Assembly: GCA_031276135.1 (NCBI GenBank)
Contig: JAISNR010000135.1
Coordinates: 1-46,368 of the forward strand
Source of the DNA: Eubacteriales Family XIII. Incertae Sedis bacterium
GTDB lineage: Bacteria; Bacillota; Clostridia; Peptostreptococcales; Anaerovoracaceae
DNA: 46,368 bases
Direction: 5' to 3'
Within the stretch, counting starts at the first letter, position 1. Every line of letters starts with the position of its first letter. The notes under the pieces are model-generated. The model was not told the DNA's origin. It saw nothing but the letters and a program-made list of their open reading frames with translations, and ran no database searches. Made by a program: the position numbers and the translations under genes. Below are positions 27,005-35,603 of this stretch, in pieces.

Positions 27005-28945
27005 ATGAATTCGTTTTATCCGCATTTGTTCACGCCGCTTCGGATAAAGAATACCACTTTCAAAAACAGGATATTCTCTGCGCCCAACGGCACGCGCTTT
27101 CGCCGATTGGAGCAGGAACGATTGTTCGAGGCGCATAAGGCCATGGGCGGCGCCGCGCAGGTTACGCTTTGCGAGTCCTATGTCAGCGACGATTATCTTC
27201 GCCAGACAAAGGAAGTTGTGCCCACGCTCGCGGACAAAAATGATCTGTTGATCTGGGGAGAAATCGCGAACGCCATCAGATTTCACGGCGCGGTGCCCTC
27301 GGTGCAACTGCATCATTCGGGTCCGTACGCATTGAAGCACTATCCTTGGTCCCCCGATCCGGCCGGCCCGTGCGCGTTTGTGCGCGAGGACGGCGTGCAC
27401 GTGCGCGAGATGGATGAAGACATGATCGAACAGGCCATAGAGGATTATGCCAATGCGGCGGCAATGGCGGAACTTGCGGGTTTTGAGTCGATTATGTTGC
27501 ATTGCGGACACGGTTGGCTGATTGCGCAATTCCTTTCGGCGAGAACGAATCGGAGAACGGACCGTTGGGGCGGCAAGCTGGAGCATCGCGCGCGATTTGC
27601 CATCGAAGTCATTGACCGCATACGCCGGAGAACGGGCAAGGATCTCCTCATCGAGGCTCGCGTGAGCGGGGACGAACTCGTGCCCGGAGGGCAGGGGATC
27701 GATGAAATCCAAGAATTTGCCCGGATGATTCAAGACAAAGTCGATCTCGTTCACGTTTCTGCGGGCATTCATGAAATCCAAGATACGTTGACGAGGCAAT
27801 TTGCGCATACGATGTTCACGGAGCCCGGCTGCAATGTGTATTTGGCGGAGGCCGTGAAGAAAGCCGTGAAAATACCCGTTGTTACCGTCGGAGGCATTCA
27901 CACTCCGGAATTGGCCGAACGGATTCTCGCGGAAGGCAAGGCGGACGTCATTGCCATGGCGAGGGCGATCATAGCCGATCCCGAGTTTCCGAACAAAGCG
28001 CGCAGGGGGCAACGCGAACGGATCAGGCCGTGTTTGCGATGCAACAGCTGTTTGAACGGTTGCACGCACAAGGCGAATTTCAATTGTGCCGTAAATCCGC
28101 AGACAGGACATGAATTTTTGTGGCTCATGACGCCGAAACCGACGCGCTCGCGCAATGTGACGGTAGTGGGCGGAGGACCGGGCGGCATGCAGGCCGCAAT
28201 AACGGCATCCGAGCGCGGACACAATGTCACTTTGGTGGAACAAAGCGATTCGCTGGGCGGTCTGCTCAGAATATCCGATCGGGACGAACTGAAAAAGGAC
28301 ATGAAAGCGTATAAGGATTACTTGATTGCCGATACCCTGCGGAAGGTGAAAAAAGTGATGCTTCATACGAAAGGCACTCCGGAATTGATGCGAGAACTCA
28401 AACCGGATGCGATCATGTGCGCGGTCGGTTCGCGGCCGTTCTTTCCTCCGATTGACGGTATTGGCGGCGAAAACGTATTGTCCGCCGAAGACGCTTTTCG
28501 CTCTCCCGGCAAAACAGGCAACCGGGTGGTCATTCTGGGCGGCGGTTTGGTCGGTTGTGAGGCGGCTCTGTTTATGGCGCATCTCGGCAAGAAAAACGTA
28601 TATGTGGTCGAAATGCTGGACAGGCTTGCCGACCCGGTGGATTGGCGGCATTCGAATCCCCTTCTGAAAGCCCTGCGTGCGGATGCCCGCGTCGAACTCA
28701 TGACGGAAACCGTCTGCTTGGAGATCACGGCGCGTGATGTGCGCGTTCGCACAAAAGCGGGCGGGGAAAGACGGATCGAGGCCGACACGGTCATTTGTTC
28801 CGCGGGATTGTTGTCCGACATCGACACTGTGGAAGCACTGCGTCCGTGCGCGGAAGATTTTTATGTGATCGGAGATTGTTATAAGCCAAAAAAAATAATG
28901 GATGCGATCCAACAAGCCTTCTATATGGCTATGGATATATTGTGA
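27005..28945 (+). CDS. NADH:flavin oxidoreductase, OYE-like N-domain + 4Fe-4S + FAD/NAD domain
   Basis: LFTPLRIKNTTFKNRIFSAPNGTRF, HCGHGWLIAQFLSARTNRRTDRWGGK, CLRCNSC, VVGGGPGGMQAAITASERGH; RBS AAGGAG before ATG 27005. Confidence 0.93.
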   Translation: MNSFYPHLFTPLRIKNTTFKNRIFSAPNGTRFRRLEQERLFEAHKAMGGAAQVTLCESYVSDDYLRQTKEVVPTLADKNDLLIWGEIANAIRFHGAVPSVQLHHSGPYALKHYPWSPDPAGPCAFVREDGVHVREMDEDMIEQAIEDYANAAAMAELAGFESIMLHCGHGWLIAQFLSARTNRRTDRWGGKLEHRARFAIEVIDRIRRRTGKDLLIEARVSGDELVPGGQGIDEIQEFARMIQDKVDLVHVSAGIHEIQDTLTRQFAHTMFTEPGCNVYLAEAVKKAVKIPVVTVGGIHTPELAERILAEGKADVIAMARAIIADPEFPNKARRGQRERIRPCLRCNSCLNGCTHKANFNCAVNPQTGHEFLWLMTPKPTRSRNVTVVGGGPGGMQAAITASERGHNVTLVEQSDSLGGLLRISDRDELKKDMKAYKDYLIADTLRKVKKVMLHTKGTPELMRELKPDAIMCAVGSRPFFPPIDGIGGENVLSAEDAFRSPGKTGNRVVILGGGLVGCEAALFMAHLGKKNVYVVEMLDRLADPVDWRHSNPLLKALRADARVELMTETVCLEITARDVRVRTKAGGERRIEADTVICSAGLLSDIDTVEALRPCAEDFYVIGDCYKPKKIMDAIQQAFYMAMDIL

Positions 28946-28984
28946 GCGGAATCTGTGTTTTTGAAAAGAAAGGAGAGAAAGGAA

Positions 28985-30151
28985 ATGAAAGGGAAGACGT
29001 TGTTTGGTCGGCTTGCGTTGTTCATGATCTTGTTGTGTTTCGCATTTACGGGGTGCGGGTCGGGCGGCGGCGATGCCGACGGCGACGCGGAGGCCGGTGA
29101 GGAGGCACCGGCAACCGACGCGGAAGCGGAAACGGAAACGGTGGCGGATGATACCGTCTACACATTGAAATTGAATTATTTTTCATCGGAGAACATCCCT
29201 CCCGGGCAGGCATGCCTTCAGGCGGCGGAAAAGGCCGCCGAACTGTCCGACGGTCGTCTGCAAATCGAATGTTACTTCTCGGGCACCTTGGTCGCTTATG
29301 AAGATCAGATGATGAGCCTCAGCAATGGCGTAATAGACATAGGTCTGTTTTCCGCCGGACAGTTTTCACAGCTTTATACTCTGAACCAAGTATTTACAAG
29401 ACCCTATACCGTTACGCCCAAGAGCCATGAGGCGACGCGGCTCGCGTATCAGGAATTGGTGAGAACCGTTCCGGAGATCAATGAGGAACTCTCCGCGAAC
29501 AATATGAAGTGGCTTGGAATCACCTGTCTGAACGGCTACAATTATCACGGAAAAGAGGGCAAGACGGTAAAGACCCCCGCCGACCTCAAGGGCCTCAAGG
29601 TGGAATCTTTGGGCGACACGGTGGAATATGTTTCGGCTATGGGCGCCGCGCCGCAATCGCTCGATCCGGGCGATTTTTATACCGCTTTTGAGAGAGGGCA
29701 AATTGAGGGACAATTTACGCATTGGGCGGTAATGAACAACTTCAAAATCAATGAACTCGTCAAAACGCATACCATCTTTGGCGCGGATCCGGAAAACTAT
29801 GACGCCGAAAGCGGAGGGCTTTGGACGCCTCTGTTCGGATGGCTCATAAATCTCAACACCTACAACAGCCTTCCCCCCGACCTCCAAAAGGCCTTGAACG
29901 ATGCGTTTCAATATGCGTCGGAATGGCATGAGCAGACGGATGCGGGTTCATCCGCCGAAGGGCTTAGGCAGGCGAAGGAATGGGGACATGAGATCGTCGT
30001 CCTCACCCCGGAAGAAACAAAACCTTTCTACGATTACGCGGCGGAAGTGAACAAGGCGTGGTTTGAAAAATGTGCCGCCGCAGGCTATGACGGAGAGGGG
30101 ATCTATAACAAACTGATGGATTTGCACAGGAATTACAATGAAAGCCTTTGA
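28985..30151 (+). CDS. dctP: TRAP transporter solute-binding lipoprotein (DctP)
   Basis: Lipobox FAFTGCGSGG, acidic linker, NIPPGQACLQAAEKAAELSDGRLQIECYFSGTLV; followed by dctQ and dctM. Confidence 0.9.
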   Translation: MKGKTLFGRLALFMILLCFAFTGCGSGGGDADGDAEAGEEAPATDAEAETETVADDTVYTLKLNYFSSENIPPGQACLQAAEKAAELSDGRLQIECYFSGTLVAYEDQMMSLSNGVIDIGLFSAGQFSQLYTLNQVFTRPYTVTPKSHEATRLAYQELVRTVPEINEELSANNMKWLGITCLNGYNYHGKEGKTVKTPADLKGLKVESLGDTVEYVSAMGAAPQSLDPGDFYTAFERGQIEGQFTHWAVMNNFKINELVKTHTIFGADPENYDAESGGLWTPLFGWLINLNTYNSLPPDLQKALNDAFQYASEWHEQTDAGSSAEGLRQAKEWGHEIVVLTPEETKPFYDYAAEVNKAWFEKCAAAGYDGEGIYNKLMDLHRNYNESL

Positions 30152-30620
30152 AAAATTTCTCGGATCAATCATTCGCATCAGCGCGATCATAGGCGGCATA
30201 CTGTTGATCTTTTTGATGTTGCTCATCGCGCTCGATGTGATTATGCGATCTTTCCGCATGCCCATAGTCGGACTGGTGGAAATATCGGTCTACACCGTGG
30301 TCTGTGTTGTGTATCTCGGAATACCGTGGTGTGCTTGGAACAATTCGCATGTGAGAGTGGATATCGTGAAAAAAGGAAAATGGATGGACCATGTTACAAA
30401 TGTTTTGCTTTTGATCACGCTTGCCTATATCACGGTGCAGTGCGTGGCGCAATCGGCAAAGGCTTATGAAATGGGCATTGCCACCGTCATGTTGCACGTT
30501 CCCAGATGGCCCTTTCTTGGCATCACGGGCTATGGTTTCGCCTTGTCCGCCATCGTGTTGCTTTACCAGGAAAGCCTCTTGATCAAGCAAAAAGTTTGGC
30601 CGGAAGGCAAAGCATTGTGA
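30138..30620 (+). CDS. dctQ: TRAP transporter small permease (DctQ)
   Basis: Hydrophobic, LDVIMRSFRMPIVGLVEISVYTVVCVVYLGIPW; overlaps dctP end. Confidence 0.9.
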   Translation: MKAFEKFLGSIIRISAIIGGILLIFLMLLIALDVIMRSFRMPIVGLVEISVYTVVCVVYLGIPWCAWNNSHVRVDIVKKGKWMDHVTNVLLLITLAYITVQCVAQSAKAYEMGIATVMLHVPRWPFLGITGYGFALSAIVLLYQESLLIKQKVWPEGKAL

Positions 30621-30642
30621 TTGGAAAAAGGGAGGATGTGTC

Positions 30643-31962
30643 ATGAGTCCTGAAACCGTGGGCGCTATCGGCATAGGCATACTGATCGTTCTGCTTTTCA
30701 GCCGCATGTGGATTGGCGGCACCATGATGATCGTCGGCATATTGGGTTGCGCGATTCTCGCAGGATGGCCCACCGCGCATTCTCTGGCCGGAGTGGTCGC
30801 TTACGGACAAACCGCCAGCTACACCATGGCGAGTCTGCCCATGTTTGTGTTTATGGGCAGCATTATTGCGATCAGCGGTCTGGGTTCGGATCTCTACATT
30901 GCGGCGCGGAATTGGTTCGGCCATATCAGGGGAGGTTTGGCAATGGCGACCGTTGTGGCCTGCGGTCTTTTTGCCGCCGTATGCGGTGAGAGCACCGCCA
31001 CTGCGGTCACAATGGGAAAAATCGCCTTTCCCGAGATGAAAAAGTATCACTACGATGAGCGCTTGGCCGCGAGTGCAATCGCATCCGGCGGCACCATAGG
31101 CATCATGATTCCTCCCAGCGTATCGTTTATTTTGTACGGTTTGATCACAGAGGATTCGATAGGGCACCTGTTCATGGCGGGCGTAATTCCCGGCATATCA
31201 CAGGTCGTGTTCTATATGGTGATCATAGGTGTTTGGGGAAGGATAAAACCGTTGCACGCGCCTGCGGCGCCTCGATCGAGTTGGCGGGACAGGGGGCGTT
31301 CGCTGCTGACCGTATGGCCGGTGCTCTTTGTGTTTTTTATTGTGTTTTACGGCATGTATAACGGTGTCTTCACGCCTGCGGAATGCGGCGCCATCGGTGC
31401 GCTCGTGGCGCTCATCACCTCTTTTGCGTTGCGGAGGATGAACAGAAGACAGCTGATTAAAACGATTGAAGACGGCATACGAACGGCCGCATTGACGTTC
31501 TTTATCATCATCGGCGCCTATTTTTTGATGCGATTTATGGCGCTGAGTCATCTTCCTTCGGCCATGGGCACGGCTATCGTCACATGGCAGCAGACATACA
31601 GCATTCCCAAGTTTGCGATCATCGGAGTGATCGTGGTGTTCTATCTGATCTGCGGGTGTTTTTTGGATGTGATCGCGTGCATCCTTTTGACGCTGCCCAT
31701 CGTGCATCCCGTTATCGTCGGCGGCTTGGGCTTTGATTCGATCTGGTGGGGCGTCATTATGGTCAGAGTCATCGAGATGAGCATGATTTCGCCCCCGTTC
31801 GGATTAAACCTTTTCGTTCTGACAAAATCGATTGACATAGATCTGAAAAAGATGTACAAGGGGGTATGGCCATTTTTGGCAAGCGACATTTTGCATTTGG
31901 TGCTGTTGGTCGTTTTCCCGCAGATCTCTCTTTGGCTTCCGTTTCAAATGCGCATGGCATGA
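30643..31962 (+). CDS. dctM: TRAP transporter large permease (DctM)
   Basis: HIRGGLAMATVVACGLFAAVCGESTATAVTMGKIAFPEM, GGTIGIMIPPSVSFILYG, SPPFGLNLFVLTKS. Confidence 0.95.
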   Translation: MSPETVGAIGIGILIVLLFSRMWIGGTMMIVGILGCAILAGWPTAHSLAGVVAYGQTASYTMASLPMFVFMGSIIAISGLGSDLYIAARNWFGHIRGGLAMATVVACGLFAAVCGESTATAVTMGKIAFPEMKKYHYDERLAASAIASGGTIGIMIPPSVSFILYGLITEDSIGHLFMAGVIPGISQVVFYMVIIGVWGRIKPLHAPAAPRSSWRDRGRSLLTVWPVLFVFFIVFYGMYNGVFTPAECGAIGALVALITSFALRRMNRRQLIKTIEDGIRTAALTFFIIIGAYFLMRFMALSHLPSAMGTAIVTWQQTYSIPKFAIIGVIVVFYLICGCFLDVIACILLTLPIVHPVIVGGLGFDSIWWGVIMVRVIEMSMISPPFGLNLFVLTKSIDIDLKKMYKGVWPFLASDILHLVLLVVFPQISLWLPFQMRMA

Positions 31963-31982
31963 TGCTGCGAATATCGTCAAAC

Positions 31983-32019
31983 GACGGTCCCGAACCGGAT
32001 TCGGGGCCGTCATTTTTTT
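31983..32019 (+). terminator. Rho-independent terminator after dctM
   Basis: GACGGTCCCGAA-CCGGA-TTCGGGGCCGTC followed by A and seven T. Confidence 0.9.
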
Positions 32020-32096
32020 GCCGCGGACGTTACTGCTCAAAGGTTTGAGTCCTTACCCGCGGACAGCTGGTTTTTTACAGCTGTTGAATTTATTCG

Positions 32097-32146
32097 TTGA
32101 CTTATTAAAAACACATGTTATAATTAAAAATATATAAAAGCGCTTT
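32097..32146 (+). promoter_or_regulatory. Promoter plus AAAGCGCTTT operator for the 11-gene operon
   Basis: TTGACT (32097) N16 TATAAT (32119); AAAGCGCTTT at 32137-32146. Confidence 0.75.
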
Positions 32147-32275
32147 CATTATCGATTCAAAAATGCCGGGAAAGCACAGGCGAAACATACGCATTGTCGA
32201 TTTTTGGGTATTGAAAACGCAAGCAATATTGGTTTTGAGAGCGCTCGGACGCACAAAAAGGAGGTTATTGTTACT

Positions 32276-33682
32276 ATGGCAGACAAACCCATCGCCCGTC
32301 AATTGGCGGAAATCGGCGAAGCACTGAAATTTGAGGACATCGACCAAAGAACCGTCGAAAACGCGAAGATCTTCATGTTGGACTGCATCGGCACGATCCT
32401 GTCGGGCAGTCAGATCGAATCGGCCAAGGCGGTCACCCGGACGGCGCTCGACATAGGCGGCGCGCCGGACTGCACGATTTACGGGCGCGGCATCAAGACG
32501 AACGCGATGCTGGCGGCGCTCGTGAACGGCACGGCCGGACACAGCCAGGATTACGACGACGATCACCGCGAGGGCACGCAGCACGCCTCCGTGGCCGTCC
32601 TGCCCGCCGTGCTCGCGCTCGCGGAGAAGCACGGGAAGAGCGGCAAGGAAGCGCTGCTGGCCTACATCTACGGCTCGGACATCACGATCCGTGCCGGCGC
32701 GGCCTTCCTCGGAACCACCTATTACAGCGGATGGCATCCGACGGGCACCTGCGGCGTGTTCGGCGCCACGGGTGCGGCCTGCAAGGTGCTCGGGCTGGAC
32801 GCGGAGCAGACCGCGTTCGCGCTGGGCGTGGCGGGCAGCGAGGCTGCGGGCATCGGCGAATTCAACGAGGCCGGCGCGTGGACCAAGCGATTCCACGCGG
32901 GACAGTCCGCGATGGACGGCGTGTTGGCCGCCTATCTGGGCGCGCACAAATTCTTCGGGCCTCCCACGGTATTCGAGGGCAGACACGGCTTCTTCAACGC
33001 GTTTTCCTACAAGGGCTCGGAAGAGGAACCCGCGCCCAAGGGCATCTACGACCTCGCGAAGATGACCGACGGATTTGGTAAAAAATGGGAAATGGCGGAC
33101 AACAGCATCAAGCTGCATTCCTGCTGCCGTTTTTCAAACAACTTCTGCGACTGCGCGATCGACATCCACAAACAGGGCCTCGATCCGACGCAGATCGAGT
33201 CCATTCACGCCGACTGCAACAAATTCACGATCTACAACCTCTGCTATCCGGAGGACGTGAAGCGGCATCCGCAGAACGTGGTCAACGCGCAGTTCTCACT
33301 CTGCTACGACATCGCGGTCGCCCTCGTCAAGGGCAAGGTTCTTCCCGAATCGTTCACTTTGGACGCCATAAAGGATCCCTTGCTCTACGAGCTCTGCGAA
33401 AAGACCACCTGGTCGCTCAACGAGGCTTTCGAGGCGGCGTACCCGCAGAAGTACCCGGCGCGCGTCACCGTGAAGACGAAGGATGGCAAGACCTATGTCG
33501 GCGAGGTGGAATACCCCAAGGGCGATCCCGAGAATCCGGCTTCCAAGGAAGAGGTCACAGAGAAATTCTTCGCGAACGCCGCGAACACGATCGGCTCCGT
33601 CAAGGCCGCGAAGGCCGCAGAGCTCATCGGCAGGATCGAAACGCTCAAGAGCATCGATGAATTGGTGGAATGTCTGTATTGA
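32276..33682 (+). CDS. MmgE/PrpD family protein
   Basis: ARQLAEIGEALKFEDIDQRTVENAKIFMLDCIGTILSGSQIESAK, AALVNGTAGHSQDYDDDHREGTQHASVAVLPAVLALAE. Confidence 0.92.
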   Translation: MADKPIARQLAEIGEALKFEDIDQRTVENAKIFMLDCIGTILSGSQIESAKAVTRTALDIGGAPDCTIYGRGIKTNAMLAALVNGTAGHSQDYDDDHREGTQHASVAVLPAVLALAEKHGKSGKEALLAYIYGSDITIRAGAAFLGTTYYSGWHPTGTCGVFGATGAACKVLGLDAEQTAFALGVAGSEAAGIGEFNEAGAWTKRFHAGQSAMDGVLAAYLGAHKFFGPPTVFEGRHGFFNAFSYKGSEEEPAPKGIYDLAKMTDGFGKKWEMADNSIKLHSCCRFSNNFCDCAIDIHKQGLDPTQIESIHADCNKFTIYNLCYPEDVKRHPQNVVNAQFSLCYDIAVALVKGKVLPESFTLDAIKDPLLYELCEKTTWSLNEAFEAAYPQKYPARVTVKTKDGKTYVGEVEYPKGDPENPASKEEVTEKFFANAANTIGSVKAAKAAELIGRIETLKSIDELVECLY

Positions 33683-33697
33683 AACAGGAGAGAAATC

Positions 33698-35074
33698 ATG
33701 CCGAGCATACCGAGCATCAGCGAGCAAATCGCCGCGTATTATGAGCAAGCGGATCAAAACGCCATTCCGGCCGACGTCGTGTATCACGCCAAGGAATGCG
33801 TCTTGGATTATCTGGGCTGCGCCATCGGCGGCGCCTCCTTGGAATCCACCCGGATCGTCAAAAAGAGCCTGATCCCCAAGGATTATGCCGGGATCTGCTC
33901 GGTCGTTTTGGATGAAAGGGCGCCGGCCGAAAAGGCGGCTTTCATCAACGCGGCGGCGGCGCACGGTCTTGAGATGGACGATTCCAACACGCAGGCGGGC
34001 GGTCACCCGGGGGCGCCGATCATCTCCGCCGCACTCGCCGTCGCGGAGGAACGGGACGCGAGCGGGCTCGATTTCCTCCGCGCCGTCATCTGGGGATACG
34101 ACCTGATGGTTCGGATCGCCCGCGCGGCGGTTCCGGATACCTGCTTCGAGAGGGGATGGCATCCCACGGCAATTTTTGGAATATTTGGTGCGACGGTCGC
34201 CGCGTCCATGCTGCGCGGCACGGACGCGGGGCGGCTTGTGAACGCGCTCGGCGTGGCGGGCGGCTTCGCGGCGGGCAACCTCGAATGCTATGCCGACAAC
34301 AGCCTGACGAAGCGTCTGAATCCGGGCCACGCCGCCTACGGCGCCGTGACCGCGTCGAGCTTGGCCGAATTCGGCTATGTCGGGCCGCGATGGATATTCG
34401 AGGGCGGTTGCGGCTTCTTGCACGCGTATTCCGACGGCACGCGTCCGGAACGCATGCTCGAAAATCTGGACTATTCCGAATATCCGCTGAGCTACACGGC
34501 GTTCAAGCCCTACGCCTCCTGCCGTTACACGCACGCGCCGATCGATTCGACGCTGAAGATCCGAAGTGCGCACGGCGTGAAGCCCGAGGACGTGGAGAAG
34601 ATCGTCGTGGATGTCGTGAGCATGGCCGTGCGCGCCGTCGTGGAACCGAGGGAACTCAAATACAATCCCGACAACATCGCGGGGGCGCAGTTCAGCCTGC
34701 CCTACACCGTCGCCTGCGCGATGCTCTTCGGTGCCGTTTCCGTCGAGCAGTTCACGGAAGAATTGCTGCATGACGCGGACGTGAAGGCCATGATGGACAA
34801 GGTGGAGATGCTGCACACCGGCGAGATGGACAGATATCTGCCGCACATCTTCGCGGCCAACGTGACCGTGCGGACCAAGGACGGGAAGGAATACACGGAA
34901 TTGACGACATTCACGAAGGGCGATCCCGAAGCGCCGATCACGAAGGACGAGCTCAAAGGAAAATTTCTTTCGCTTGCGAAGATCAACATCGATGAGGCGC
35001 GCGCGCTGCGGATCCATGACGCGGTGTTCCGGTTGGATGATATCGATGTGCGGAAATTGACGGAGCTGCTTTAA
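33698..35074 (+). CDS. MmgE/PrpD family protein (tandem paralog)
   Basis: IPADVVYHAKECVLDYLGCAIGGASLESTRIVK, AAFINAAAAHGLEMDDSNTQAGGHPGAPIISAALAVAEE. Confidence 0.92.
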   Translation: MPSIPSISEQIAAYYEQADQNAIPADVVYHAKECVLDYLGCAIGGASLESTRIVKKSLIPKDYAGICSVVLDERAPAEKAAFINAAAAHGLEMDDSNTQAGGHPGAPIISAALAVAEERDASGLDFLRAVIWGYDLMVRIARAAVPDTCFERGWHPTAIFGIFGATVAASMLRGTDAGRLVNALGVAGGFAAGNLECYADNSLTKRLNPGHAAYGAVTASSLAEFGYVGPRWIFEGGCGFLHAYSDGTRPERMLENLDYSEYPLSYTAFKPYASCRYTHAPIDSTLKIRSAHGVKPEDVEKIVVDVVSMAVRAVVEPRELKYNPDNIAGAQFSLPYTVACAMLFGAVSVEQFTEELLHDADVKAMMDKVEMLHTGEMDRYLPHIFAANVTVRTKDGKEYTELTTFTKGDPEAPITKDELKGKFLSLAKINIDEARALRIHDAVFRLDDIDVRKLTELL

Positions 35075-35089
35075 CACGAGGAGAGCGGT

Positions 35090-35584
35090 ATGGAGAATGC
35101 GCCAAAACAAAGCAATGCGGCAGGCAGACACATTGTGCAATATCAAGCGGATTATTCGCTCTGCGCGGGATGCAGCGCGTGCGAGATCGTATGCGGTCTG
35201 CTGCACGACGCGGCGGCGGGACCGAAGTCGCGGCGGATATTCGTGGAGAAGGATGCCACGCAGCTCTTGCACAAGGTGCATGCCTGCATGCACTGCGCGG
35301 AGAGATATTGCCAGAGGGCCTGCCCGTCCAAGATCGGCGCGATGCGGATCGACGAGGCCACGGGTGTCACCTGTGTGGACGAAGAAAAATGCGTCGGCTG
35401 CGGGCTGTGCGTCAAAGCCTGCCCTTTCACGCCCAAGCGCATCCAGATCGGACCGAAGGGCAAGGCGATCAAGTGCGACCTTTGCAAAACCCGTCCGGAA
35501 GGCCCCGCGTGCGTAGAATACTGTCAGGTGATGTGTCTTGGCCTGAGCGACGCGCCCGCCGGACCGACGGCGCAGACGGTATAG
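35090..35584 (+). CDS. 4Fe-4S polyferredoxin-type electron-transfer protein, probable AOR partner
   Basis: CAGCSACEIVC, CMHCAERYCQRAC, CVGCGLCVKAC, CDLCKTRPEGPACVEYC; directly upstream of the AOR gene. Confidence 0.92.
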   Translation: MENAPKQSNAAGRHIVQYQADYSLCAGCSACEIVCGLLHDAAAGPKSRRIFVEKDATQLLHKVHACMHCAERYCQRACPSKIGAMRIDEATGVTCVDEEKCVGCGLCVKACPFTPKRIQIGPKGKAIKCDLCKTRPEGPACVEYCQVMCLGLSDAPAGPTAQTV

Positions 35585-35603
35585 AAGATGATGGGGGATT
35601 AAC

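Noticed and set aside
26948-28915. 655-aa minus-strand ORF opposite an OYE-like gene
   Set aside because: Mirror frame of the well-supported sense gene; no start context or domain.
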